This document shows, piece by piece, positions 14,423 to 23,478 of a DNA stretch of 64,000 bases. Under the pieces are notes generated by a model that did no database searches, was not told the origin of the DNA, and worked only from the letters and a program-made list of their open reading frames with translations. The DNA is from Bog-473 sp963838835 (lineage in GTDB: Bacteria; Actinomycetota; Acidimicrobiia; Acidimicrobiales; RAAP-2): the NCBI GenBank assembly GCA_963838835.1, contig CAWITA010000029.1, positions 1 through 64,000 on the forward strand. The letters run 5' to 3'. A program made the position numbers and the translations under genes. Each line of letters starts with the position of its first letter. Position 1 is the stretch's first letter.

Positions 14423-15680
14423 GTGAGCACCCTCCTGTTCGAACGGTCGCTGCCGCGCTTCGCTGCGGCGCGGGTGGTGTCCTCCTTCGGATCGGGACGC
14501 GGCGCCGGCGTCGGTCCTCTGCGCCTGGTCGAGCGGGCTGCGCCCGAAGCGCCGGCCGAGGGCTGGGTCCAGGTCGATCCCGTCCTCTCCGGCATTTGCG
14601 GGTCCGACCTCGCGGCGTTGGACGGGCGCAGCTCTCGCTACTTCGAAGACATCGTGTCCTTTCCGTTCGTCCCGGGCCACGAGGTGGTCGGCACACTGTC
14701 CGCCGACGTCACCGGAGCAGACGGTGTGGCGCTGACCACCGGCAGCCGGGTCGTGTTACAGCCCGTGCTGGGGTGCGCGGCACGAGGGATCGAACCGCCG
14801 TGCCCGGCCTGCCAGGCGGGCAACGTGGGGAACTGTGGCTACGTGGCCTTCGGCCACATCCGACCGGGCCTCCAGACCGGCTTCTGCGCGGACACAGGCG
14901 GTGGCTGGTCGACGTCGGGTCTCGTGGCACACACCAGCCAGCTCCACGCCGTGCCCGAGGGCCTGAGCGATGCGGACGCGGTGACGGTGGAGCCAGTGGC
15001 CTGCGCGGTGAACGCCGTGCTCGGCGCGCCGATCGGCGAGGGCGACGTCGTGGCCGTGCTGGGGGCCGGCACGCTGGGGCTGCTGGTGATCGGCGCGTTG
15101 AGCCACCTGGCGTCCACTGGGCGCTGTCCTTCTCCATCCGCGATCCTCGTCGGTGCCCGCTACGCACACCAGCAGCAGCTGGCGCGGCGAGCTGGGCGGC
15201 ACGGAGGTCTTGCCCCCCGACCAGCTCGCCCGCGCGGTGCGGCGGCATTCGCGCTCCCTCTCGTACGGGGGAGTCCCGGGCGTGACGGCGGCGCTGTCGG
15301 GCGGTGCCGACGTGGTGATCGACTGCGTGGGCAGCGCCGAGTCGATCGCGGCGTCGCTGGCCATGGTGCGGCCCCGGGGGACGGTGTCGCTGGTCGGCAT
15401 GCCGGGCCGGCTGACTCTGGATCTGGCGCCGCTGTGGCACCGAGAGGTCCGCCTGGCCGGGGCGTACGCCTATGGGACCGAGCGCGACGGCGACACCGGA
15501 GGCCGGACCTCGACGTTTGCGCTCGCCTTCGAGGTGGCCGCCGCCCAGCGGACGGGCCGCCTGGTGTCGGCCACCTACCCACTCACCCGATTCGAGGACG
15601 CCGTGGCCCACGCCGGCGCTGCCGGCCGCCGGGGGGCCGTGAAGATCGCCTTCGACCTACGGAAAGGAACGGCCCGATGA
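14423..15680 (+). CDS. Zinc-type alcohol dehydrogenase, frameshifted
   Basis: A medium-chain dehydrogenase of about 420 residues is spread over two frames. The first frame gives VLSGICGSDLAALDGR (catalytic zinc Cys), GHEVVG and CPACQAGNVGNC (structural zinc), then the nucleotide-binding VAVLGAGTLGLLVIG. At about 15183-15190 (GCGCGGCGAG) one extra base breaks the frame. Deleting it restores QQQLARELGGTEVLPPDQLA and leads into the second frame with ADVVIDCVGSAESIAAS up to the stop at 15678-15680. The rest is well kept, so the indel may be a sequence error. The likely role is interconversion of the fatty aldehyde and alcohol made by the upstream reductase. Confidence 0.75.
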
Positions 15681-17266
15681 GCCGCCGGCCCGGCTTCGTC
15701 CTCGAGGTGGACAAGTCGACGCCACCGACCCTCTTTTGGAGCGGTGAGGGCTTCACCCTCGAGCGGCTGCCCGGGGGCAGCCGGGTGGTCTACGCGCCCG
15801 AGCCCATGAAGGCGATCGAGGACCCCTACCGGGCCATCCGCCACGCACTGACCCATCCGATCGGTGACCGCGATCCGCTCCCGGCCTTGTTGCGACCCGG
15901 CATGAAGCTCACGATCTGCTTCGACGACATCTCGCTGCCGCTGCCGCCGATGGAGGCACCGGACATCCGCCAGATGGTGATCGAGACCGTGCTCGAGATG
16001 GCGGCGGAGGCCGGCGTCGACGACGTCATGCTCATTGCCGCCCTGTCACTGCACCGGCGCATGACCGAGCAGGAGCTGCGCCATGCCCTGGGTGACCGGG
16101 TCTACGACTCCTTCGCGCCGCACGGACTGCTCACCCAGCACGACGCCGAGGATCCCGACAACCTCCTCTTCGTCGGCGAGACCGATCAGGGCGAAGAGGT
16201 GGAGATCAACAAGCGGGCGGCCACCTCGGACCTCCTCGTCTACGTCAACATCAACCTCGTCGCCATGGACGGGGGTCACAAGAGTGTGGCCACCGGCCTG
16301 GCCAGCTACCGGAGCCTGCGCCATCACCACAACCCGCAGACGATGCGCCACTCGAAGTCGTTCATGGACCAGGCGTCCTCCGAGCTCCACACCTCGAACT
16401 GGCGCATGGGGCGGCTCATTGCCGAGTCGGGCGTGAGGATCTTCCAGATCGAGACGACGCTGAACAACGACACCTTTCCCTCGAACTTCCAGTTCCTCCA
16501 GAAGCGCGAGTGGGAGTGGGGGGTGCGGGACCGCGCCACCTACGCCGCGACCTCGGCCGCCCTGACCAAGACGCCGCCGCGGTTGGCCCGGCAGATCTTC
16601 CAGGCCATCCGCTCCCCGCACGCCCTGACCTCCGTGCAGGCGGGCGAGGTGGAGGCGGTCCATGCCAGGACGACCTCGAACGTCTGGGGCCAGCAGGGCG
16701 TCGACGTCGAGGGGCAGACCGACATCCTCACCATGGGACTGCCCTACATCTGCCCCTACAACGTGAACTCCATCATGAACCCGATCCTGGTGGCCTGCCT
16801 CGGATTGGGCTATTTCTTCAACATGTACCGGGGCAAGCCCCTAGTGCGCGAGGGCGGTGTCGTGATCATGCGGCACCCGACCCGGCCCGAATTCCACCCC
16901 GGCCACCATCCGAGCTACATCGACTTCTACGAACAGGTGCTGACCCAGACCGTCGATCCCATGCAGATGCACAAGGAGTTCGAGGAGTCCTTCGCCACCG
17001 ACCCGTGGTACGTGCACCTGTACCGCACCGGGCACGCCTACCACGGCGTGCACCCGTTCTACATGTGGTACTGGTGTGCCCACGTGCTGGCGCATCTGGG
17101 CCGGGTGATCGTGGTCGGCGGGGACTCCAAGGCCGTGCGCCGGCTCGGGTTCTCCCCGGCCAGCTCGCTGGACGATGCGCTCGAGATCGCCTCGGACGTG
17201 GTCGGTTCCTCGCCCACCCTGACCCACATGCACAACCCGCCGATCTTCATGTCGGACGTGCACTGA
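15677..17266 (+). CDS. LarA-like (DUF2088) nickel-pincer racemase-family protein
   Basis: The 529-residue protein starts at an ATG overlapping the dehydrogenase stop by 4 bases. The N-terminal half has LarA features: FDDISLPLPP near 78, the loop LSLHRRMTEQE (a histidine like LarA His108), LLFVGETDQGEEVEINKR, and DGGHKSVATGL, where the Lys matches the position that anchors the nickel pincer cofactor. LarA proteins racemise or epimerise 2-hydroxy acids. The C-terminal half (about 300-529) is longer than in typical LarA. LarB/C/E cofactor genes are not in the window. Linkage to acyl reductase and acyltransferase genes suggests a hydroxylated lipid or polyol substrate, which is inference. Confidence 0.75.
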   Translation: MSRRPGFVLEVDKSTPPTLFWSGEGFTLERLPGGSRVVYAPEPMKAIEDPYRAIRHALTHPIGDRDPLPALLRPGMKLTICFDDISLPLPPMEAPDIRQMVIETVLEMAAEAGVDDVMLIAALSLHRRMTEQELRHALGDRVYDSFAPHGLLTQHDAEDPDNLLFVGETDQGEEVEINKRAATSDLLVYVNINLVAMDGGHKSVATGLASYRSLRHHHNPQTMRHSKSFMDQASSELHTSNWRMGRLIAESGVRIFQIETTLNNDTFPSNFQFLQKREWEWGVRDRATYAATSAALTKTPPRLARQIFQAIRSPHALTSVQAGEVEAVHARTTSNVWGQQGVDVEGQTDILTMGLPYICPYNVNSIMNPILVACLGLGYFFNMYRGKPLVREGGVVIMRHPTRPEFHPGHHPSYIDFYEQVLTQTVDPMQMHKEFEESFATDPWYVHLYRTGHAYHGVHPFYMWYWCAHVLAHLGRVIVVGGDSKAVRRLGFSPASSLDDALEIASDVVGSSPTLTHMHNPPIFMSDVH

Positions 17267-18243
17267 TGGCGCGCTCCGTCTCGGGTCTCCTGGGCCGGGT
17301 GCGGACGGCCCGCTTCCCCCTTGCCGCACCGTCATGGCCCACGACGGTCGAGCGTCCCGACCCCGAGCGGAAGGTCGGACTCGACTACGACCACGAGTGG
17401 TCACGCCGCTACCCGGTGCGCCTCGCCCGCGCCGTCGTGCTGGACAACGTTGCCCGGCCGGCGGCACGGATACTGGCGCCGGCGACCGTGCGAGGGCTCG
17501 AGCATCTGCAGCACGTCGAGGGGCCGGTGATCTTCGCCGCCAACCACGCCAGCCACATCGACACGCCGCTCTTGTTGACCACGCTGCCGGTGGAGTTCCG
17601 CCACCGCACGGTGGTGGCGGCCGCGTCGGACTACTTCTTCGACCGCACCTGGAAGTCGGTGCTGTGGTCGTTCGCGCTCGCAGCGATCCCCATTGAACGC
17701 AGCAAGGTGAACCGCCGGTCGGCCGACACCGCAGCCGAGGTGATCGAGGACGGCTGGAACCTGGTCATCTTCCCCGAGGGCGGCCGCTCACCCGACGGCT
17801 GGACGCAACCGTTCCGCGGCGGGGCCGCCTACCTGGCCCGGCGGACCGGGCGTCCCGTCCTGCCGGTGTACCTGCACGGCACCCGCCACGTGCTGCCGAA
17901 GACAACAGAGGCCGGCGCACGGGCGCCGGGCGGGTCGGGCACCGAGTCGCGGCGCGGCGGCCGGCTGCGCCGCTCCCCCATCGCCGTCCTCTTCGGGGCT
18001 CCCATGACGCCCGACGAAGGCGAGAGCGCGCACCGCTTCTCCGACCGGGTGGAGGGGGCGGTGGCCACGTTGGCCCGCGAGGTCCACTCCGACTGGTGGC
18101 AGGCGCGGCGATCGGTCAGTGCGGTGGCGCCGGTCGGGGGGGCCGAGACCGCACACCGGGGTCCGGCGGCATCCGCCTGGCGACGGGCGTGGGCGCTCGA
18201 CGAACCGCCGTCGCGCCAGGACCACTCCAACTGGCCCGACTGA
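17266..18243 (+). CDS. 1-acylglycerol-3-phosphate acyltransferase family (PlsC-like)
   Basis: The 325-residue protein starts at the ATG overlapping the previous stop (TGATG). It has the acyltransferase motifs NHASHIDTP (H94, D99) and FPEGGRSPDG near 169-178, plus PVLPVYLHG. Such enzymes move an acyl group from acyl-CoA or acyl-ACP to a lysophospholipid or related alcohol at the membrane. The N-terminal 50 residues are basic and the tail is Ala/Arg-rich. As last gene of the coupled cluster it probably acylates the product of the reductase, dehydrogenase and LarA-like steps. Confidence 0.88.
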   Translation: MARSVSGLLGRVRTARFPLAAPSWPTTVERPDPERKVGLDYDHEWSRRYPVRLARAVVLDNVARPAARILAPATVRGLEHLQHVEGPVIFAANHASHIDTPLLLTTLPVEFRHRTVVAAASDYFFDRTWKSVLWSFALAAIPIERSKVNRRSADTAAEVIEDGWNLVIFPEGGRSPDGWTQPFRGGAAYLARRTGRPVLPVYLHGTRHVLPKTTEAGARAPGGSGTESRRGGRLRRSPIAVLFGAPMTPDEGESAHRFSDRVEGAVATLAREVHSDWWQARRSVSAVAPVGGAETAHRGPAASAWRRAWALDEPPSRQDHSNWPD

Positions 18244-18309
18244 GCGTGACCCGACAACTGAGCCTGCCCCCGACAACTGAGCCTGACCCCGACACTGAGC
18301 CCGACCCGG
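18238..18309 (+). repeat. Imperfect ~21-bp tandem repeat after acyltransferase gene
   Basis: The core ACTGAGCCTGACCCCGACA occurs about three and a half times with small changes, beginning at the acyltransferase stop codon. It has no coding meaning in any frame and no T-run for a terminator. It is one of several short GC-rich tandem repeats at gene ends in the window. Confidence 0.75.
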
Positions 18310-18452
18310 TCCCGTCCGGTGCCAAGGATCTGTCCCCACCGGGCCCACTGATGCCAGGCTGACCGGATGAAGGACGCCCGCACCATCGTCAGGCCGCCCG
18401 GGGGACGCGCTGGTTCCTCGCCGGATACGCCGGTGTCGCGGGGTTCCTCCTC

Positions 18453-18962
18453 TTGGAGAGCACCGTGCGCCAGGGTGGGTCGGCCTCCGACCTGCGAGCG
18501 GCGGACGAGGACGCGGGAAGCACCCGGCGGATCGCCGCGGCCTCCCTGCTTGCCGCGCTGAGCGCGCCGCCGCTGCGCCGCCTGCCGGTGCGGCCCCTTC
18601 CCGCGTTCTGCGCTCCGTTGGGCCTCGGCACCATCGTCTGCGGCCTCGCGCTGCGCTTCTGGTCGATGCGGACGCTGTCTGCGGCGTACTCGCGCACGCT
18701 GCGCGTCACGAACGAGCAGAGCGTGACTGAGCGCGGCCCGTACCGCCACGTCCGCCACCCCGGTTATCTTGGCTCGCTGCTCGTCTGGGCCGGCTTCGCG
18801 CTCTCCTCACGCAGCGCGGTCGTCGTGGGCTCGGTGACCGCGTTGCTCGTCCCGGCCTACGTACGGCGGATGGATGCCGAGGAGCGCCTGCTCGAGCGGG
18901 CGCTCTCGGGCTACGAGTCCTACGAAGCCCGGACGAAGAAGCTCGTCCCGGGCCTCTGGTAG
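18453..18962 (+). CDS. Isoprenylcysteine carboxyl methyltransferase-like membrane protein
   Basis: The supported frame opens at a TTG (18453). It has the ICMT/PEMT-type core: two membrane helices, then VTERGPYRHVRHPGYLGSLL (the SAM-binding R-H-P-x-Y motif) and a C-terminal E-E-x-x-L region (DAEERLLERALSGYESY). Upstream in the same frame lies RWFLAGYAGVAGFLLLE, a typical first helix but with no start codon. ATG 18367 is in another frame, so a one-base loss near 18400 (a G run) probably hides the true N-terminus. The family methylates small lipids or isoprenoid thiols; substrate unknown. Confidence 0.7.
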   Translation: MESTVRQGGSASDLRAADEDAGSTRRIAAASLLAALSAPPLRRLPVRPLPAFCAPLGLGTIVCGLALRFWSMRTLSAAYSRTLRVTNEQSVTERGPYRHVRHPGYLGSLLVWAGFALSSRSAVVVGSVTALLVPAYVRRMDAEERLLERALSGYESYEARTKKLVPGLW

Positions 18963-19020
18963 GGCGAGCTCGGGGAGTCCGCCGTCGACCGCGGGCGAGA
19001 ACGAGAATCACGCCCCGGCG

Positions 19021-19063
19021 GTGGGGGGCGGCGGTGGCGGCGGTGGCGGCGGTGGCGGCGCAC
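19021..19063. repeat. GGCGGTGGC tandem repeat
   Basis: A run of GGCGGTGGC units of period 9 lies in the 143-base gap between the ICMT-like gene and the metallo-hydrolase gene. It is open in several frames and would read as poly-glycine. The real start of the next gene lies after it. Confidence 0.8.
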
Positions 19064-19105
19064 CGTATTGTTTCGCCTCGTCGGGACCCGGCGAGAGGAG
19101 CTTTC

Positions 19106-19939
19106 ATGCAGATGGTCGTGCTGGGCAGCGGGAGCCCGTTGCCCGACCCCGAGCGTGCCGGGCCGTCCACCCTGGTCCGGACCGGTGCCGGTGACCTGCT
19201 CTTCGACTGCGGCCGCGGTGTCCTCATGCGCGCTGCCGCCGTCGCCTCGGGCGCAGCGGTGCTCAGGGCACTGTTCCTGACTCATCTGCACAGCGACCAC
19301 ACGACCGACCTCAACGACGTCTTCACGTCGCGGTGGGTGACGTCGTTCCAGCCGAACCCGCTCCCCGTCTTCGGGCCGCGCGGGACTGCGTCACTGCTGC
19401 GGGCAACGGAGGCCATGCTCGAGCCCGACATTGGCTACCGGATGAACCATCACGCCGATCTGCAGTGGCGCCCGTCTGCCGACGTCGTCGAGTGCGAACG
19501 AGGTCAGGTCCTCGACGAGCAGTCCGTCCGCGTGACCGTCGCGCCGACTGATCACGCACCGGTGCGCCCTACGGTGGGCTACCGGGTCGACGAAGGCGGA
19601 GCATCGGTGGTCATCGCGGGCGACACGGTCCCGTGCGCGGGCCTCGACGAGCTGTGCGCGGGGGCCGACATGGTCGTGCACACGGTCGTCCGGCGCGACC
19701 TCATCGAGCCGATTGGGCTGCCTCGCCTGACTGACGTCCTGGACTACCACTCGAGCGTGGAAGACGCGGCACGGACGGCGGCACGCAATGGTGTCGGCAC
19801 CCTCGTCCTCACGCATCTGGTCCCCGCGCCACAGCCGGACGCGGAACGTGAGTGGATCGCCCGGGCCGGCGAGCACTTCGACGGCGCCGTCGTGGTGGCG
19901 AGGGACCTCCTCGCGCTCGACGTCGGTGCGGCGGGGTGA
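19106..19939 (+). CDS. MBL-fold hydrolase, ribonuclease Z-like
   Basis: The 277-residue protein starts at ATG 19106, with GAGAGGAG about 7 bases before it; the frame is open upstream only through the GC repeat. It has MVVLGSGSPLPDPERAGPS and the zinc motif THLHSDH (H60, H62, D64, H65), then DHAP and GDT, as in RNase Z and arylsulfatase-type members of the family. The C-terminal LVLTHLVPAP keeps the last metal histidine. Without an exosite arm to judge, either tRNA 3'-processing or a small-molecule hydrolase is possible. Confidence 0.8.
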   Translation: MQMVVLGSGSPLPDPERAGPSTLVRTGAGDLLFDCGRGVLMRAAAVASGAAVLRALFLTHLHSDHTTDLNDVFTSRWVTSFQPNPLPVFGPRGTASLLRATEAMLEPDIGYRMNHHADLQWRPSADVVECERGQVLDEQSVRVTVAPTDHAPVRPTVGYRVDEGGASVVIAGDTVPCAGLDELCAGADMVVHTVVRRDLIEPIGLPRLTDVLDYHSSVEDAARTAARNGVGTLVLTHLVPAPQPDAEREWIARAGEHFDGAVVVARDLLALDVGAAG

Positions 19940-19958
19940 CGAGCGGGGTGACGGGGTC

Positions 19959-20699
19959 CTAGGTCCGGCGGCGCCATCGCCGTCGGACCCCGACGACGGC
20001 CAGGCGTTCCTCGCGCAGGTGCTCCGGCGCCGAGTCGTCCAGCGGTTCCAGCGCCGGCAGGCCGAGGGCCCACGACAGCAGCACATCGGCCAGCGCCGGA
20101 TTGCGCGCCAGCACCGGACCGTGCAGGTAGGTCCCGACGACGCGGCCCCGCACCGACCCCTCTGTCCCGTCGCCGTTCCCCACGCCCAGAGTCACTCGGC
20201 CGAGGGGGAGGGTCCCCTCGCCCTCGGCCGGCGCGGTCACCCCGCCGTGGTTCTCGAAGCCGCTCAGCGGCGGCAGCCCGGCCACGGCGGTGGGATCGAC
20301 GAGCACCTCGCCCACGGCGCGCGGGCCCGTGCCCTTGGCGGTGTCGATGTCGAGGAGGCCCACGCCCTCGTGCGGATCGCCGGTGGCGCCAGGAAACGAC
20401 CGCCCGACGATCTGGTAGCCGGCGCACACCGCCAGCACCACGGCCCCCACCGCCACGCGTCTGGCCAGGGTCCCGTCGTCGATGAGCGTGCGCGCGGCGC
20501 GGACCTGCGGACCGTCCTCTCCCCCGCCGAGGCAGTAGATGTCGGCGTCGGGGAGGACGCGGTCCGAGGCAGCCTGCAACAGCACGACGTCGTGGCCGCG
20601 CCATTCGGCGCGCCGGGCCAGGATCAGCCCGTTGCCGCCGTCGCCGTAGGTGCCGAGCAGGTCGGGGTACACAACGGCGACGCGCAGCGGCCCACTCAC
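19959..20699 (-). CDS. gatD: Lipid II isoglutaminyl synthase, GatD glutaminase subunit
   Basis: The 246-residue protein is a class I (CobQ/CobB-like) glutamine amidotransferase with GGGEDGPQ near 58-65, the nucleophile loop VLAVCAGYQIVG (C92) and the histidine region GTYLHGPVL (H193). GatD releases ammonia from glutamine for MurT, which amidates D-Glu of lipid II to isoglutamine. The gene begins 7 bases after the end of murT on the same strand, the standard order. The C-terminal tail is strongly basic. Confidence 0.88.
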   Translation of the reverse strand: MSGPLRVAVVYPDLLGTYGDGGNGLILARRAEWRGHDVVLLQAASDRVLPDADIYCLGGGEDGPQVRAARTLIDDGTLARRVAVGAVVLAVCAGYQIVGRSFPGATGDPHEGVGLLDIDTAKGTGPRAVGEVLVDPTAVAGLPPLSGFENHGGVTAPAEGEGTLPLGRVTLGVGNGDGTEGSVRGRVVGTYLHGPVLARNPALADVLLSWALGLPALEPLDDSAPEHLREERLAVVGVRRRWRRRT

Positions 20700-20706
20700 T
20701 CCCGTG

Positions 20707-21992
20707 TCACGCCCGTGCTCCCAGGAGCTCGTGGAAGGCCGTGTAGTTCCCGATCACGTCGACCACCCCGCCGCTGGCGCCGGCCGCGAGAACAGCCTGG
20801 ACCGGGTCGACCTGGGTCGTGTGCGCGACCTCCGCGTAGTGCAGTCGGACCGAGAGGTCGCGGAAACGGTCCCCGGTCGCCACGACGGATCGACCGGCCA
20901 GGCGCTCGTACGGCACGTCCCACAACCAGCTCGGGTCGGCACCGTCGGCCACCCGGGCGTTGATGCTCACCACGAGCGGCCCGTCGGATCCCGCCACGAG
21001 GTCGAGCAGCTCCTCCCATCCGGCCGGGTTCTTGGCCAGCATCAGCCGGGCCCGCACGACGCCGAAGGATCGCACCGTGAAGCGGCCGGCCACCTGCTCG
21101 ACGGCCTCCATGGCCCCGAGGGCCGCCACCGCATCGACGCCGCAGGCCTCGGCCGCCACGGCCGCCATGAGGGCGTTGGCCTGGTTGAAGCGACCGGGCA
21201 GCGCAAGCCGGACCGGGTGCGTCCGTCCGTCCGCCCACAGCGCCTTGGCCGCCCCGTCCGGGGCGAGCACGAGCTCAGCTTCGGTGACCGGGCGCGCCAA
21301 GTCGCACCCCGTACAGGCCCAGGTGTCATCTCCGAACTCGATACGGCCCTCGCACGAGGGGCAGCCCCCGGCGTCGAGCTGCCAGCGCAGGCCGGCCCCG
21401 ACCCAGTGCACGTGACGGGCGGCTCCGGCACCCCAGGTCACCAAGGGGTCGTCGGCGTTGGCGACGACGTGGGTGTGCGGCGCCGCGGCCAGCGCCGCCC
21501 GCCAGCGCCCCGCCACCATCCGCACCTCGTTCGTGCGGTCGAGCTGGTCCCGCGACAGGTTCAAAAGCACGACGGCGGCGGCGGAGGTCGCCGCCAGCAC
21601 GCGCGGGAGGTAGACCTCGTCCACCTCGAGGACGGCGCGGCGGCGCGTCCGTCCCAGCGAGCGCGGCCACATGGCCCGGCGGCATGTTCGAACCCGTCTC
21701 GTTGCTCACGACGACGTCCCCCGTCGCGCCCAGCCCCACGGTCAATAGACGCGTCGTCGTCGTCTTCCCGTTGGTCCCGGTGACCAGGGCCACCTGGCGC
21801 CCCGCGCTCGAGGTGCTCGAGGAGCCGGGGGTCGAGGCGGAGCCCGGCCCGGCCTCCGGCGACGGTTCCCTGCCCCCGTCCGAGGCGGCGCGACGTCGCG
21901 TTGACCGCGCGCGTCGCCGCGCGGCGAGCCGCGTCCTCACCGAGGTGGCTTGGTCCGAGCCAATTCCGAAGGCGTTGGCTCGTGGCGCACAC
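20707..21992 (-). CDS. murT: Lipid II isoglutaminyl synthase, MurT subunit, two frameshifts
   Basis: Three frames together make one Mur ligase-like protein. The first has EDAARRAATRAVNATSRRLG up to LLEHLERG. An extra G at about 21799-21802 leads to the second, with the ATP loop VTGTNGKTTTTRLL and SNETGSNMPPGHVAAL. An extra C at about 21647-21653 leads to the third, AVLEVDEVYLPRVL onward, with the Cys4 zinc ribbon CPSCEGRIEF/CTGCDL and a full C-terminal domain. MurT activates the D-Glu carboxylate of lipid II for amidation with GatD. As the enzyme is usually essential and all else is intact, the two insertions may be sequence errors. The start (GTG 21992) is uncertain. Confidence 0.8.
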
Positions 21993-23313
21993 GCGCCTCT
22001 GGAGGCAACAGCGCCCTGATGGCCTCCATGATCGTGGCCGTGTCCGCCTTGGCGTCCGTGAGCGAGAGAGCGACCGGCTTGCCGATGCGCACGGTCACCG
22101 TGGGCGGGTTGCGGACCAGGGTGAAGTCGGGCAGCCGCGCCGCGCGTGGCCACACCTTCTCGGTGCCCCACAGCCCGACGGGCACCACCGCGGCACCGGT
22201 CGACGCGGCGAGACGGGCCGTTCCGGTCTTGCCCTTCAGCACAGGGTCGAAGAAGTCGTAGCCACGCGGAATGGTCCCCTGCGGGAGGACGATCACGACC
22301 TCTCCCGCCTTCAGTGCGGCCTCGGCGTCCCGCATGGGCCGGTTCGAACCGCTGCCCCGGTCGACCGCGATGCCTCCGATGGCGCGTGCGATCACCCCGA
22401 CCAGGGGCGCATCGAAAATCTCTTTCTTGCCGAGGAAACGCACGGGCCGGCCGATTTCTCGGGCCACCAGGGCCAGCGCCGCCACATCGAAGTAGCTCCG
22501 GTGGTTCGACGCCAGCAGGACCGGGCCCCGCGTCGGCACGTTCTCGACGCCGGCAATGTCGAAGCGCGTGTAGGGGAAGGACACTTTGCGCACGAACGGC
22601 CGGAGCAGGTGGTACGGCTCGAGGCCGATGACGCTCGGGACGCCGGGCGGCCGGTCCCAGTGCTCCACCGGCCAGCGCCGCGCCGTGGCCACGATCGTGA
22701 GCGAGGGGTCGGGATTGACGGCGTGCGGGGAACCGACGCTCGAGAGCAGCGGGACGTCGAAGATGCTGTCACTACAGGCGTGGCAGTCGGCCAGGTCGAT
22801 GCGCTGGTCGTCGGCCCACCGGCGCACCGCGCGCAGCTTGCCCGTCCCCCAGACGAATCCCTCGTAGAGGCGGCCGGTGTAGCGGCCGTCCTTGATCTCG
22901 TAGGCGGTTGCGATCAGGTCGTCGAAACCGAAGGCCTCGGCAAAGGGGGCGATCATGTCGACCGGCGTCGTGGTCGTGAGCACGAGGCGGTGGCCCTCGC
23001 CCCGAAAGGTCGCCAGGCGCTGCGGAGCGAACGGGGCGACGAGCTCGCTCAGCGCGGCGACCGCCCGGCGGCCGGCCGCCTGCACCTGCTCCTGGCGCCA
23101 GCCCCGGGCCACCCTGGCCGCCGCCCGCACCAGTCCCATGGAAAAAAGGTTCTCGCCCAGGCGGTCGTTCACGGCGTAGAGCACCTTGTCCCCGGGGAGC
23201 GAACGCCCCTCGGGAAGGACACCCTCGTCCACCAGGGCCTGGTTGAGGACCTGGCCCGACGCGCGGCACAGCAGGGTGCGGTCGAGGTCGATGAAGACGG
23301 CGCTCTTCGACAC
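21937..23313 (-). CDS. HAD-IB hydrolase fused to PlsC-type acyltransferase
   Basis: From GTG 23313 the protein is 458 residues. The start lies just before SKSAVFIDLDRTLL; the open frame upstream to 23559 crosses a hairpin and has no family features. Residues 5-210 are a HAD phosphatase with an intact first motif (D-L-D-R-T), TTTTP, GKLRA and SDSIFD. Residues about 235-440 are an acyltransferase with NHRSYFD and LPQGTIPRG. This matches the mycobacterial PlsC-like bifunctional type of phospholipid synthesis. Its 3' end overlaps the presumed murT start, so the genes are probably co-transcribed with gatD. Confidence 0.87.
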   Translation of the reverse strand: MSKSAVFIDLDRTLLCRASGQVLNQALVDEGVLPEGRSLPGDKVLYAVNDRLGENLFSMGLVRAAARVARGWRQEQVQAAGRRAVAALSELVAPFAPQRLATFRGEGHRLVLTTTTPVDMIAPFAEAFGFDDLIATAYEIKDGRYTGRLYEGFVWGTGKLRAVRRWADDQRIDLADCHACSDSIFDVPLLSSVGSPHAVNPDPSLTIVATARRWPVEHWDRPPGVPSVIGLEPYHLLRPFVRKVSFPYTRFDIAGVENVPTRGPVLLASNHRSYFDVAALALVAREIGRPVRFLGKKEIFDAPLVGVIARAIGGIAVDRGSGSNRPMRDAEAALKAGEVVIVLPQGTIPRGYDFFDPVLKGKTGTARLAASTGAAVVPVGLWGTEKVWPRAARLPDFTLVRNPPTVTVRIGKPVALSLTDAKADTATIMEAIRALLPPEARVRHEPTPSELARTKPPR

Positions 23314-23441
23314 GGCTACGAAGCCTAAAGCGTTTCGATCGTCCGTCTGAGAGTGCGAGTCTCCGGTACCGGCTCCCGCAGGCTCGAAACCACCGGGATT
23401 GAACCGGAGCGGAACTGGCCCGCAATCAGTCCCGCAATTAG

Positions 23442-23478
23442 GAGAAGGGATCGCCGGGGGGGAAGGCGATCCCTTCTC
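23442..23478. terminator. Strong stem-loop in the divergent intergenic region
   Basis: GAGAAGGGATCGCC and GGCGATCCCTTCTC form a perfect 14-bp stem with a 9-base loop of G and A. It lies in the 325-base gap between the HAD-acyltransferase start (23313, minus) and the LysR start (23639, plus). No T-run follows on either side, so it may be a regulatory or phage-like hairpin rather than a terminator. The AT-rich bases 23560-23620 probably hold the LysR promoter. Confidence 0.45.

Noticed and set aside
14423..17266. A single 947-residue fusion of dehydrogenase and LarA-like protein
   Set aside because: The dehydrogenase changes frame at about 15185 and its true end is the stop at 15678-15680; the LarA-like gene has its own ATG at 15677. 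The shared frame is a coincidence of the indel.
23350..23430. tRNA- or tmRNA-like T-arm (GGTTCAATCCC on the minus strand at about 23388-23400)
   Set aside because: No matching acceptor or anticodon arms could be built around it; kept only as a curiosity beside the hairpin at 23442.
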